49,549 nucleotides of DNA, taken from positions 1-49,549 of the IMG/VR virus record IMGVR_UViG_3300024265_000073; one strand, given 5' to 3'. Below are positions 21,391-30,338 of this stretch, piece after piece. Position numbers and translations under genes: made by a program. The DNA comes from a virus. Each line of letters begins with the position of its first letter. Positions within the stretch are counted from its first letter, which is position 1. Below the pieces are notes generated by a model, which was not told where the DNA came from, ran no database searches, and worked only from the letters and a program-made list of their open reading frames with translations.

Positions 21391-23300
21391 AGAAGATCAG
21401 CTCAGTACTCGACGTCAACAACTTGACCAGCGTACTACAGCGGCGGTGTAACTCAATGGGTATCACCCTTGAGTGGTCACAGACTAAGCACATCGCCATG
21501 ACTGACGGGCAACGCATCATACTGCCCGCCATCCACCAACCAGTAACCCAAGAGGCATTGGATAATTTGTATGGGTATGTGATCCACGAATGTGGACACC
21601 ACTCTAGGGCCGAAGCGTTCACCATTCTCAATGCAGCGAAGCCACCGCAGGCACTGTGTGCTATGTACAACATCGTGGAAGACGATGCAATGGAGCGGGA
21701 CGTAGCTCGAGCCTATGCTGGTGATGCCAAGGCACTCGGGCAGCACAACGCACGTACCATTAAGAAGATCGGTGAGACATGGAAGGAGACCATTGATACG
21801 TGGCCCGACGACATAACCGAGCAGGACATGGCACCAGTAGCGGTCACCGCACTGAGCCAGCTCTCTCGTATGTCGTGGGACAGCTACTCCAACGTGAGTC
21901 GGCACATCTTCATGAACAACCTGCATCCGGTAGCTAAGAAGCTGACCGATGATCTGGTAAGTGAGGGTTGGGTCGACAAGATGGAGCAGGTCGGTGACGA
22001 GCATGACACTTGGGACCTAGCTGTTGACCTAGTGAAGCGGCTGTATCCTGACGCTGACGAGGAGCAGCTTGAAGAGTGTCGCCAAAAGGGACACGACGGC
22101 CCCTCTGAAGAGGGTGAAGGTGAAGAAGGTGAGGGCCAGAAAGGAGAAGGTGATGGTCAAGGTGACGGTGAGGCCCAAGGTAAGGGAGACAACGGTGAAG
22201 GCAATGATGGAGAGGGGACTGGAGAAGGAGATGCTACTGAAGGCGATGGACTCACTGATGGCGAGGGCAAACTTCCCGGTGAGGGTAAGGTTATCCATTG
22301 GAAAGAGGCAGTAAACTCACAACATGACGAGTGGCAGGCCAAAGATTTCAATGCACCTGCCGGTAACATCGGCATTGACTGGACCGACTACAAGACAGGC
22401 AAAGTAGCGCTCATGCCACAGAAGCTGATCAATGTGGTGGACTGCACCAAGAAAAGCAGCGAGCCAATTGAAGATCACAAGTACTACCGTAGCTGTGGTA
22501 TACCTGAAGCGTTCATGCCTGACAATAAGGAGAGCCGAGCCTTTGCCAACCAGATCAGGCGGTATGTGCAAGCCCAAGCTAGGGTGAGGTTCGAGCGAGA
22601 CAAGTACCACGGTCGGCTGGACAAGGGCAGCATAGTCAAGCTAGTCCTACCACCCATTGATGGTGGTGAATACAACAAGCGTCTGTTCTATCAGATGCAC
22701 AAGGCAGAAGCACAAGACACGTGCATCATGGTGCTTACGGACTGGTCCGGCTCAATGCAGGGACAAAAGATGGTACATGCAGCAGATGCCAGTGGTCGCT
22801 TAGTGCAGGTGTTCGACCGCATACTGCGGATGCCAGTACAACTGGCCGCCTTCACTAACGGCAGATCCAGGTGCGACATTGGCCTCATCAAGAAGTTCGA
22901 TGATCGCAGCGTGTCTCCATTAGACATAGCCAGTGGGTTCTCCAAGTTCTACAAATACAGCTCAGCTAACAATGACGCTGATGCTGTGATGTGGGCATAC
23001 AACCAGATAAGGAACCGCAAAGAGAACCGCAAGATACTGATGGTACTCAGTGATGGGTGTCCAGCAGGCACATGGATGCGTGGGTGTGGCAGTAGCAACC
23101 TGTCCTACGTTACCAACCATATCCAGAAGGAAGGCAAGGTAGAACTCTATGGTGTGGGCATATGTTCCGACGCCGTGGAAACCTACTACGAAAACGTACA
23201 GGTCTTGGAAGATGAGACCCAAATCAACCGAGCACTATTCGAGATCATTAAAGGAGGCGTTAAAAATGCCAGACAACGAAGAGTACAACAAGATCATTGA
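21387..23300 (+). CDS. CobT/NorD-like VWA protein with HExxH site
   Basis: 637 residues in three parts. Residues 1-220 are helical and carry VIHECGHH (H67, E68, H71) and NIVEDDAMERD (E98), an HExxH...E arrangement that could bind zinc. Residues 230-300 are a Gly/Glu/Asp linker (EGEGEEGEGQ type repeats). Residues 440-630 are a VWA domain with the MIDAS motif DWSGSM (D452), then AAFTNGR and VLSDGCP. CobT and NorD have the same order of helical part, acidic linker and VWA. It is coupled to the MoxR gene. It may be a protease or remodelling adaptor; activity unproven. Confidence 0.82.
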   Translation: MKKISSVLDVNNLTSVLQRRCNSMGITLEWSQTKHIAMTDGQRIILPAIHQPVTQEALDNLYGYVIHECGHHSRAEAFTILNAAKPPQALCAMYNIVEDDAMERDVARAYAGDAKALGQHNARTIKKIGETWKETIDTWPDDITEQDMAPVAVTALSQLSRMSWDSYSNVSRHIFMNNLHPVAKKLTDDLVSEGWVDKMEQVGDEHDTWDLAVDLVKRLYPDADEEQLEECRQKGHDGPSEEGEGEEGEGQKGEGDGQGDGEAQGKGDNGEGNDGEGTGEGDATEGDGLTDGEGKLPGEGKVIHWKEAVNSQHDEWQAKDFNAPAGNIGIDWTDYKTGKVALMPQKLINVVDCTKKSSEPIEDHKYYRSCGIPEAFMPDNKESRAFANQIRRYVQAQARVRFERDKYHGRLDKGSIVKLVLPPIDGGEYNKRLFYQMHKAEAQDTCIMVLTDWSGSMQGQKMVHAADASGRLVQVFDRILRMPVQLAAFTNGRSRCDIGLIKKFDDRSVSPLDIASGFSKFYKYSSANNDADAVMWAYNQIRNRKENRKILMVLSDGCPAGTWMRGCGSSNLSYVTNHIQKEGKVELYGVGICSDAVETYYENVQVLEDETQINRALFEIIKGGVKNARQRRVQQDH

Positions 23301-23715
23301 CCATGTAGACGAGAACGGTGAGACACACAAGGCTATGAAGCTGAAGATACCCGTATCTCGACCAGCGACAAGCGGTAGGTTTGCCTCAATCGTGTATGCC
23401 TTCATCATAGTTGGCATGATCCTCCCGTTCAGCTACCCTACCTTGGCAGCATGGTCCATCGTGGGCCTAGGTATAGCCTGCTTAGGTTGGTTCACACTAT
23501 ACCGTTTTGCCAGTTCCGCAGCGAGCAGGCACAACAATGACCTGATGATGATGGAGGGTCTGTTCTTTGCCCAAGGCAAGATGATGGAGCACTATCTTAC
23601 TGAAAACCAAGAGAAAAAAGAAGGAACTAATGACAACGAAACTTGTCTAAGTAAGGACACAAAGGAAGGAACGGGCGATCCAGTGGAACCGTCCGAGCTT
23701 AAAAGTGGCGAGTAA
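23266..23715 (+). CDS. two-span membrane protein
   Basis: 149 residues from ATG 23266, chosen for AAGGAGG at 23251-23257. It starts within the end of the VWA gene. The N-terminal 40 residues are charged, followed by two transmembrane helices (IVYAFIIVGMILPFSYPTLA and AWSIVGLGIACLGWFTLYRF), then a helical, acidic tail. It is coupled to the MoxR-VWA pair and the primase, so it could anchor either. No family was recognised. Confidence 0.65.
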   Translation: MPDNEEYNKIIDHVDENGETHKAMKLKIPVSRPATSGRFASIVYAFIIVGMILPFSYPTLAAWSIVGLGIACLGWFTLYRFASSAASRHNNDLMMMEGLFFAQGKMMEHYLTENQEKKEGTNDNETCLSKDTKEGTGDPVEPSELKSGE

Positions 23716-24629
23716 TGATTGACCTGACTGACTGGACAAAACATATACGCGACCTCGACAGAGGTGAGTCCATTCGAGTCAACCATCATGACTGTCCAGC
23801 GGGTCAAGATACCCGACGACGATTGTATCTGACCAAGCCCGCTGGCTCTCCGGATGTAGTGCTAGGCTATTGCCACAACTGCCAAGACAAGGGTGTACTG
23901 AGCATCAAGACAGGCTCGGGTAACTACCGACAGTTCGATGCTCCTCCCGACAGTGTGGACCTGCTCCCTAATAACGGGGAATTTTCTGCGCCAAAAAATT
24001 TGGTGACTGACACAACAGAGTGGCCTACTGAAGCAATAGCGTGGCGTATCCGAGCCAACCTAGACTCGGACGTATGTGAGGGCCTCGGCATAGCTTACGA
24101 TCCATCAACGCACCGAGTGTACCTGCCTATGTTCGACACCATGTACTATGCTGATCAGCACCACATGCAAAGCTTAGAGGGCTATCAATTGAGACGATTA
24201 ACAGACCGGGGACCGAAGTATCTAACCGCAGTAAAGGATTCTGACCGACAACCAAGTACGTTATTGCTCCCCGACCATGATGCTACGGCCCACAAGAGAC
24301 AAGTGAAGATGGGTGTGCTAGTGGAGGACCTGATCAGTGGTGCAGCGGTAGCTAATGCGTGCCGCAACACACCATGTAAGGTCGAGGTCATTGTCAACTA
24401 CGGAACAAAGGTGACACCCGAGGTACTGGCCCGGTGTACTGAGTACGACAAGGGGCTAGTGTGGTTGGACAACGATAGTGAGCATGTGTGTGACCAGTCA
24501 CACAAGATAGCGAGAGTATGGCGCATGATCAGCGGCTCATACGTAGCTGTCGAACCACAGGCCAAGGACCCCAAGAATTTATCGGACCTAGAAATCTACG
24601 ACATCATTAACGAGCACGCCAATGGATAA
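23715..24629 (+). CDS. DNA primase, TOPRIM type
   Basis: 304 residues. The N-terminus has a zinc-finger-like arrangement, NHHDCPAG followed by GYCHNCQDKG. The TOPRIM domain is visible as GVLVEDLISGAAVANA (E204) and VWLDNDSEHV (D252, D254), followed by the KDPKNLSDLEI segment common after the TOPRIM fold in phage primases. It should make RNA primers for lagging-strand synthesis. It overlaps the helicase gene by 8 nt, so primase and helicase are separate proteins rather than a T7 gp4-like fusion. Confidence 0.88.
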   Translation: MIDLTDWTKHIRDLDRGESIRVNHHDCPAGQDTRRRLYLTKPAGSPDVVLGYCHNCQDKGVLSIKTGSGNYRQFDAPPDSVDLLPNNGEFSAPKNLVTDTTEWPTEAIAWRIRANLDSDVCEGLGIAYDPSTHRVYLPMFDTMYYADQHHMQSLEGYQLRRLTDRGPKYLTAVKDSDRQPSTLLLPDHDATAHKRQVKMGVLVEDLISGAAVANACRNTPCKVEVIVNYGTKVTPEVLARCTEYDKGLVWLDNDSEHVCDQSHKIARVWRMISGSYVAVEPQAKDPKNLSDLEIYDIINEHANG

Positions 24630-25878
24630 TATTGACCTTGATATCCTCAAGTTCATGAGCGAACGAGAGAACTATGACACACACAAGAGTACGATCACGA
24701 AGAACCTATGCACTAAGGAATCGTGGCGTCTAGTCGAGGACTTCGGCAAATACTTTGACGAGTTCCCCAACGTAACCGAGATAGATAAAGACTTCAACCT
24801 ATGGTTCCGGGTCACTGGACACCCCGGTTGGAAGGCAGAGGAACATGAACTCTACAGTAAGATTATCAGTAACGTGCAAGAGAGTAAAGCCCCTGTACGG
24901 GACGTATTCCTTGCCCAGTTGGAGCGTACTAGACAAACTGAAATCATCGCATCCCTTTATGGTGAACTACGTAACGGGGGTATCACTCTTGATGAGTTCC
25001 ACACAGATGTGGCGGGACTCCCTAAAACCGGGGGAGCTACTGTTCGGGAACAGACTGTGCAATCTTTCACTCTCGGAGCTATCTCTGCGGATCGTAGATC
25101 GAACGCCGGATACTACTGGCGACTCGAAGACCTCAATAAGAGCATCGGTCCAATTAGAAAGGGAGACTTCATTGTCGTAGGCAAGCGGCCAGAAGTTGGA
25201 GGGACATCGTTCCTAGTCAGTGAGCTAGCACACATGCTAGAGCAGGGCAAGGGGAACGTGGTACTGTTCAACAATGAGGAAGCACCGGACAAGGTATTCA
25301 CTCGCATGGTATCAACGGCCCTCGATGTAGACCACCGCACTATGATGCAAGCTGACAAGCTGTATCAACAGAGGTACGAGGCGTGGCTTGATGGCCGAAC
25401 GTGGGATCTGGTACATGATACCAGCATGACCACCGGCAGCATCCATGCCCAACTAAAGGAGAAGGAGTATGGTCTCATTGGCATTAACGTCCTGCTTAAA
25501 GTCGGCGGAACGTCAGCGAAGGAGGATCATGATAAGTTCCAGGCACTCGGAGAGGAATTCCGTAGAATTAGCCAAGAGTACGGACCGGTCATTGCCATTG
25601 TACAAGCTGATCCTTCTGCTGAGGGTCAGCGTTTCATCCCACAGGATAGGATCTATAAATCTAAGACTGCATTGCAAGGCGAGGCCGACGCACTCGTCAT
25701 GATAGGTAAGGACCACGACCTACCCGACACCAGTCGGTTCATTAACGTGGCGAAGAACAAGATACCCCCGGCTCCATGTACTGACATCAGTGTCAAGCAC
25801 ATCAAGTCGGAGGTCGAGTTCGACATGGGGACAGGGCGGTACACATCGCTGAACTACAAGGGGAACAGTCGTGATTGA
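24622..25878 (+). CDS. DnaB-like replicative helicase with degenerate Walker motifs
   Basis: 418 residues. It has a helical N-terminal domain and a RecA-like core with DnaB/gp4 landmarks: FIVVGKRPEVGGTSFL, NVVLFNNEEAPDKVFTRM (catalytic-type E219), EYGPVIAIVQADPSAEG and YKSKTALQGEADALVMIGK. At the Walker A lysine position there is Gly194 (VGGTS instead of VGKTS), and the Walker B aspartate is Asn289 (GLIGINVLLK). It lies between primase and polymerase, so it occupies the replicative helicase slot, but ATP hydrolysis by the usual chemistry looks impaired. Confidence 0.8.
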   Translation: MDNIDLDILKFMSERENYDTHKSTITKNLCTKESWRLVEDFGKYFDEFPNVTEIDKDFNLWFRVTGHPGWKAEEHELYSKIISNVQESKAPVRDVFLAQLERTRQTEIIASLYGELRNGGITLDEFHTDVAGLPKTGGATVREQTVQSFTLGAISADRRSNAGYYWRLEDLNKSIGPIRKGDFIVVGKRPEVGGTSFLVSELAHMLEQGKGNVVLFNNEEAPDKVFTRMVSTALDVDHRTMMQADKLYQQRYEAWLDGRTWDLVHDTSMTTGSIHAQLKEKEYGLIGINVLLKVGGTSAKEDHDKFQALGEEFRRISQEYGPVIAIVQADPSAEGQRFIPQDRIYKSKTALQGEADALVMIGKDHDLPDTSRFINVAKNKIPPAPCTDISVKHIKSEVEFDMGTGRYTSLNYKGNSRD

Positions 25879-27751
25879 CATTACCGTAGATCTAGAGACC
25901 ACGGCCAATGGTCCGAACAATAGCCCCGAAGCACACTGGCCACAGAATCGTGTGATACTGTGGGGTTGGCACGAACCCGGTGGTCCCATCCGTACTGACA
26001 CCACTGGCGGTGACCTCAAGAAACTACTGGTCGACTGTGTTGACAACGGGTTGCAGGTACGTATCATCGGCCACAACCTCAAGTTCGACTTGAAGTATAT
26101 GATGCGTGAGTGGCCTGACCTACCGTGGCATGAGTTCAACTATGCTTGCACTATGCACCGGCACTACAGGCTGACGGGACACAAGGACAAGTTCATTAGT
26201 CTCGAGCAACTGGCAGCATACCACACATTCCCATTCGTCAAGGGTCTCAATCTAGGTGCGCTCATCAAGTCGGGCATCAAGATGGAGGACATACCTATGA
26301 CTGATCTGATCCCATATCTTGAGGAAGATGTGAAGATCACACGGAACATAGCGTTCGCCCAAGATTCAGTGGACCCCTTGCTCGAGAGTGCATTGGTCCT
26401 GCCCTTAGCACACATGGAGCTACTTGGATTGAAGCTCGACAGTGTGCAGGCAGCCAGCCTCATGACTAAGTTAGTGAAGGACGAGGCTAGGCTGGCCCAT
26501 GAAATGGAATTATTTATAGCTACCCACCTACGGTGGAGCACTGGTGACCCCGTGATCGCAGGTGAGGTGAAGTTCAATGCACCCCGGACCATCAGCTACC
26601 TGCTCACTGGCAAGCCAGTGGCAAGCATCATGGATAGTAAGCGGATACTTGAATGGAAGACGGGCAGCGCGCCCTTACTGCCAGCAAGTGACTGGTCGAC
26701 CTTCTGGCCAGGTAAGGTGCCGACCAACCTCGGCTTCCCAATGCCAGCAGATAAACTGAAGCAGGTGCAAGCAATGTATCCCGGCTATGACTACATAAAG
26801 TGGGTGCTAGAGTACCGCAAGGTACAGAAGCTGATGAACACGTACGTCGGCCCCTTCTTGGAGAAGACCAAGACAATACCGACGGTTCACCCGAAGATGA
26901 ACGTCAATGCCACGGCAACGGGGCGGCTCAGTTCATCTGATCCCAACGGGCAGAACCTACCACTCGCAGCACGGGAGCTGTTCGAATCTACACATGGGCT
27001 GTTCCATGAGATAGACTTCAAACAACTGGAGGTCGTGTGTCTCGCTGCTATTACAGAGGACCCGCAGCTCATTGCCGATCTGAACAATGGGGTGGACGTT
27101 CACTTCAAGACAGGCCAGCGGGTCATGGGTTGGAAGACACCCGCTGATATGACAGACGATGAACGTAAGCTAGTGAAGAACGTGAACTTCGGCCTGATCT
27201 ATGGTGGTGGTGCAGCAGGGCTGGCACTACAAACAGGACAGACCAAGAAGCTAGTCAAGTCCCTGATAGATGGGTTCTATGATCGCTACCCCGGCGTTGC
27301 CGATTGGCAAGCCAAGTTCTATAAGCAGGTAGCACGCAACCTCAAGCCCTATGACATTAAGGATGGGGAGCAGAGATACCACTCGTATGTAACGCTGCCT
27401 ATCTCGAACAGGAAGTTCCACTTCGTGGAGTCAGCGTCACCCAAGTGGCTGCGCATTAAGACGGGCCGGAAGTACAGCTTCAAGCCCACGGAAACGAAGA
27501 ACTATCCCGTGCAAGGATTTGCAGGGGGAGACATTGTCATGCTGGCACTGGTGCTATTGCACCAAGCCCTGTGGGACTTTAGCAATACGGATATTAGAAT
27601 GACAGTGCATGATAGCATCCTCGTAGATTCGGACCTCGACGTCCATGACCTGGAAGTAATTATGCAGAGCGTATGTATCAAAATCGTAACGGTGTTCAAC
27701 TTACCGTTCGCATTAGCGTTCGACATTAAGTCGGGCAAAAACTGGAGGTAA
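25871..27751 (+). CDS. family A DNA polymerase with 3'-5' exonuclease
   Basis: 626 residues, GTG start overlapping the helicase stop. Exo I is VDLETT (D7, E9), Exo II GHNLKFDLKYM, Exo III YLEEDV. Polymerase motif A is EIDFKQLEVV (D382), motif B RKLVKNVNFGLIYGGG, motif C VHDSI (D581). No 5'-3' exonuclease domain is present, as is normal for phage enzymes. The length is somewhat below T7 gp5 (704). It should replicate the phage genome together with the primase, helicase and SSB-like protein beside it. Confidence 0.94.
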   Translation: MIDITVDLETTANGPNNSPEAHWPQNRVILWGWHEPGGPIRTDTTGGDLKKLLVDCVDNGLQVRIIGHNLKFDLKYMMREWPDLPWHEFNYACTMHRHYRLTGHKDKFISLEQLAAYHTFPFVKGLNLGALIKSGIKMEDIPMTDLIPYLEEDVKITRNIAFAQDSVDPLLESALVLPLAHMELLGLKLDSVQAASLMTKLVKDEARLAHEMELFIATHLRWSTGDPVIAGEVKFNAPRTISYLLTGKPVASIMDSKRILEWKTGSAPLLPASDWSTFWPGKVPTNLGFPMPADKLKQVQAMYPGYDYIKWVLEYRKVQKLMNTYVGPFLEKTKTIPTVHPKMNVNATATGRLSSSDPNGQNLPLAARELFESTHGLFHEIDFKQLEVVCLAAITEDPQLIADLNNGVDVHFKTGQRVMGWKTPADMTDDERKLVKNVNFGLIYGGGAAGLALQTGQTKKLVKSLIDGFYDRYPGVADWQAKFYKQVARNLKPYDIKDGEQRYHSYVTLPISNRKFHFVESASPKWLRIKTGRKYSFKPTETKNYPVQGFAGGDIVMLALVLLHQALWDFSNTDIRMTVHDSILVDSDLDVHDLEVIMQSVCIKIVTVFNLPFALAFDIKSGKNWR

Positions 27752-27757
27752 GACAGA

Positions 27758-28297
27758 ATGACTGAGCAAATCAGTGGAGTAATTGATAGCATCTTCACCA
27801 AAGAAGTGCAGATTAAGAGAGGCCCCAAGGCTGGCTCAACTAGCACGGTGTACCATGCTATGATACAAGGGCACGATGTGAACCTCGGGTTCCAGTGTGC
27901 ATTTCAAGAGGGCGAGAGTGTCACCCTTAACGTGGAGCAGAAGTATGGTGGTTATCAGGTGGTCCAAGGGAACGGGAGTGGTACGCCAGTTGCGCCCGCT
28001 CCAGCTAGTAACGCTGGACAAGCTAGCGCGCCCACTAAGGTATCGGCAGCGAAACCTGCTTTCCCTACGATTAAGAACACAAAGGACGTGTCCATTATCC
28101 GACAGAACAGCATGACCCATGCGTCCCGGATAGTGCGGGACATGGTTGACCTTGGTGTAGTAGCAGCACCGCCAACGGAAGCTGAATACGTCGAGAAGGT
28201 GATCGAGGTAGCGTACAGCATTGCTGACTTCAGCACTGGCTGGCGTGAGCAGAAAATGGCCGATGCTATGGCCGGGTACACAGAAGGAGACGAGTAA
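27758..28297 (+). CDS. single-stranded DNA-binding-like protein
   Basis: 179 residues. The N-terminal 70 are beta-rich and OB-fold-like (GVIDSIFTKEVQIKRGPKAG, VNLGFQCAFQEGESVTL). A Pro/Ala-rich linker leads to a helical C-terminal domain (DVSIIRQNSMTHASRIVRDMVD) whose 'sI.RQns...A.ri' pattern is common at the end of phage SSB-like proteins. The last residues are acidic (GYTEGDE), as in SSBs that recruit partners. It lies just after the polymerase. The assignment is likely but not certain. Confidence 0.65.
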   Translation: MTEQISGVIDSIFTKEVQIKRGPKAGSTSTVYHAMIQGHDVNLGFQCAFQEGESVTLNVEQKYGGYQVVQGNGSGTPVAPAPASNAGQASAPTKVSAAKPAFPTIKNTKDVSIIRQNSMTHASRIVRDMVDLGVVAAPPTEAEYVEKVIEVAYSIADFSTGWREQKMADAMAGYTEGDE

Positions 28298-28479
28298 TGT
28301 ACAAGACCGTTGAATTGAATGAGTATCTCGACGAGTCCGATAAAAGTATCGCCGCACGTATTGGTGAGGACGAGGGCGACATTACATTGACCATTGAGTG
28401 TCAAGAGATTATTGTGAGTAAGAAAGATCTGCTTACGATACGGCGCTGGCTCAATGCTGTGATCCGAGAGGCTACCTAA
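28297..28479 (+). CDS. small acidic protein
   Basis: 60 residues (ELNEYLDESDKSIAARIGED, then LTIECQEIIVSKKDLLTIRR), likely a compact alpha/beta domain. Start overlaps the SSB-like gene's TAA (TAATG) and the end overlaps the exonuclease ATG. No family was recognised. Confidence 0.6.
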   Translation: MYKTVELNEYLDESDKSIAARIGEDEGDITLTIECQEIIVSKKDLLTIRRWLNAVIREAT

Positions 28480-29393
28480 TGAGTGACCAGAAGTCCATAA
28501 CTACACTCACCGCTGACATCTATGACGTACTGGATGCTTCCAAAGACCACACGCCGAACTCAGATAAGGCAGCAGAGTATGCCATGCGCATAGGTGGGGA
28601 GTTCGCAACGTCTACCCTGAAGCGGGACAAGCCCAGGGAACATGGGAAGTTGTGGGCTTCTGACCTCGGTAAGAAGTGCCGACGGCAACAGTGGTATCAG
28701 TTCAATGAGCCACATCATGGTGAGAAACTAACAGGCAACACCAAGTTCAAGTTCCTGTATGGTAACATACTGGAAGAGGCGGTGTTGTACATGGCAGAGG
28801 AGGCAGGGCATGAGGTCTCACACCAACAGTTCACCGTCGAGCATAAGGTCGACGACTGGACCATCCGGGGCAGGATCGACGCCATCATTGACGACGTCCT
28901 TGTCGACGTTAAGAGCACAAGCAGTTTCGGCTTCAAGAGGTACAAGACTGGCATCGACGCTTCGAATGACTCGTTCGGATACTTGGAGCAGCTCGGCTTC
29001 TACTCTGCGTTCGGTGATTATGGGGTCACACCCACTGATCAGGGCTTCGTGTGGATTGACAAACAAAACGGGCACATCAAGTATACAAGCGCTGCTGTTA
29101 AAAGTGCCGCGCAACTCGACGCCCTTGCCCGTGATATCAGTGACGCTGTGGAACAGGTGGCTGAGTCTGCCGTGCCCAAAGCCTTCACCGCTGCGCCCTA
29201 TGGCAAATCAGGTAACGAAGCACTACCAATCTCATGTAGTTACTGTGCCTTTAAGCGACACTGTTGGCGCGACTCTAACAGTGGCAAGGGACTGCGAACA
29301 TTTGCTTATAACCAAGGGCCGGTGCATTTCACGACCATTAAACGCGAACCTAATAGTACAGTCCCGGAGATAACCAATGAAGGCAAATCCTAA
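28479..29393 (+). CDS. PD-(D/E)XK exonuclease with Fe-S cluster signature
   Basis: 304 residues. The nuclease core is visible as FLYGNILEEAVLYMAEEAGH, GRIDAIIDDVLVDVKSTSS (Asp...D-x-K) and YLEQLGFYSAF, the RecB/Cas4-type motifs II-III and QhxxY-like element. Four cysteines, C67 and C253-x2-C256-x5-C262, are placed like the 4Fe-4S ligands of AddB and Cas4. It should resect DNA 5' or 3' ends in recombination or degrade host DNA. It lies between SSB-like and nucleotide-metabolism genes. Confidence 0.85.
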   Translation: MSDQKSITTLTADIYDVLDASKDHTPNSDKAAEYAMRIGGEFATSTLKRDKPREHGKLWASDLGKKCRRQQWYQFNEPHHGEKLTGNTKFKFLYGNILEEAVLYMAEEAGHEVSHQQFTVEHKVDDWTIRGRIDAIIDDVLVDVKSTSSFGFKRYKTGIDASNDSFGYLEQLGFYSAFGDYGVTPTDQGFVWIDKQNGHIKYTSAAVKSAAQLDALARDISDAVEQVAESAVPKAFTAAPYGKSGNEALPISCSYCAFKRHCWRDSNSGKGLRTFAYNQGPVHFTTIKREPNSTVPEITNEGKS

Positions 29394-29736
29394 ACACATT
29401 CAAGCAATGAAAGAAGGGAAGATACCGTATGAGAAACTACCTCTGGCAGTACTCGAAGCCGACGCAATCGTACATGCTCACGGTGCTGACAAGTACGGAG
29501 AAAGGAACTGGCGCATCGACAAGATACTTTGTTCCACGTACGAGGGAGCAATACTCCGCCACTTTATTGCTTGGGCGTCGGGAGAGGACACTGACCCCGA
29601 CTCAGGCCAACCACATCTTAGCCACATTCGAGCGTGCTGCGGAGTAATGCTTGATGCACAGATGCACGGTAAATTAATAGACGACAGAGACCGAGCTGAA
29701 TCAAAGGACAAAGACAATGAATGTACAACTGACTAG
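29377..29736 (+). CDS. dATP/dGTP diphosphohydrolase-like protein (DUF5664-type)
   Basis: 119 residues. AHGADKYGERNWR, AILRHFIAWASGEDTDPDSGQPHLSHIRACCGVML match the phage family once called DUF5664, related to the (d)NTP diphosphohydrolase MazZ, with a helical MazG-like fold and an acidic/histidine metal site. It could trim dATP/dGTP pools. In Z-genome phages such proteins work with PurZ, but no PurZ-like gene is present here. It overlaps the exonuclease gene by 17 nt. Confidence 0.65.
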   Translation: MKANPKHIQAMKEGKIPYEKLPLAVLEADAIVHAHGADKYGERNWRIDKILCSTYEGAILRHFIAWASGEDTDPDSGQPHLSHIRACCGVMLDAQMHGKLIDDRDRAESKDKDNECTTD

Positions 29737-29938
29737 TACCAGCGGCATGAGTATGGACATCAATGTGATGTACTACTACTTCACGATGGATCAATTCCAA
29801 AACGTGACGCATGTGAACTATGCGTATGATGATCCGACTGGTCCGTATTCACAGAACATAGGGGACTTCGCTACTTTCAAGTCGATGAACCCCGGCTACT
29901 TATACATACCGGTGCCCTCTAGTGTCATCGGGAAATGA
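29717..29938 (+). CDS. small Tyr-rich protein
   Basis: 73 residues (MNVQLTSTSGMSMDINVMYY..., VTHVNYAYDDPTGPYSQNIG), beta-rich and aromatic. Overlaps both neighbours. No family was recognised. Confidence 0.55.
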   Translation: MNVQLTSTSGMSMDINVMYYYFTMDQFQNVTHVNYAYDDPTGPYSQNIGDFATFKSMNPGYLYIPVPSSVIGK

Positions 29939-30338
29939 GTACGCCAGCAAGTTCGAGGCTCGCATCGCCAAAGAACTTGGAGAGGCAGGAGTGTCGTTTA
30001 AGTATGAGGAAATTTCCTATGAGTACGACGAGCCACTCAGGAAGAATAGGGCCAGATGCGCAGATTGCGATAGCACAAATCTATTGCGAACAGGCTGGTA
30101 TACCCCTGACTTCTTTCTGGAAACGGGAGTCATCATTGAAACTAAAGGTAGGTTTACTGCGGCTGATCGTCGCAAGATGCTCGCCGTCAAGCAAGATCAC
30201 CCCGATGTGAACATAGTGATGTTGTTCATGCGGGACAACAAGATACACCGCAACAGCACGACGTTCTACAGTGACTGGTGTATGGAGAATGGGTACGAGT
30301 ACGCTATCGGACACCCCAAACAGGAGTGGTTGAAATGA
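29922..30338 (+). CDS. endonuclease I (Holliday junction resolvase), T7 gp3-like
   Basis: 138 residues, GTG start. The fold signature GVSFKYEEISYEYDEP, YTPDFFLETGVIIETKGR and IVMLFMRDNKIHRNSTTFYSDWC is that of T7 endonuclease I. Catalytic residues are E29 or E30, D63, E73 and K75. The insertion CADCDST adds a C-x2-C pair often seen in phage homologues. It should resolve branched replication intermediates before packaging and may help degrade host DNA. Confidence 0.9.
   Translation: MSSGNEYASKFEARIAKELGEAGVSFKYEEISYEYDEPLRKNRARCADCDSTNLLRTGWYTPDFFLETGVIIETKGRFTAADRRKMLAVKQDHPDVNIVMLFMRDNKIHRNSTTFYSDWCMENGYEYAIGHPKQEWLK

Noticed and set aside
29377-29736. Z-genome (aminoadenine) phage
   Set aside because: Only the diphosphohydrolase-like protein is present. 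No PurZ-like gene is visible, so the claim is not supported.
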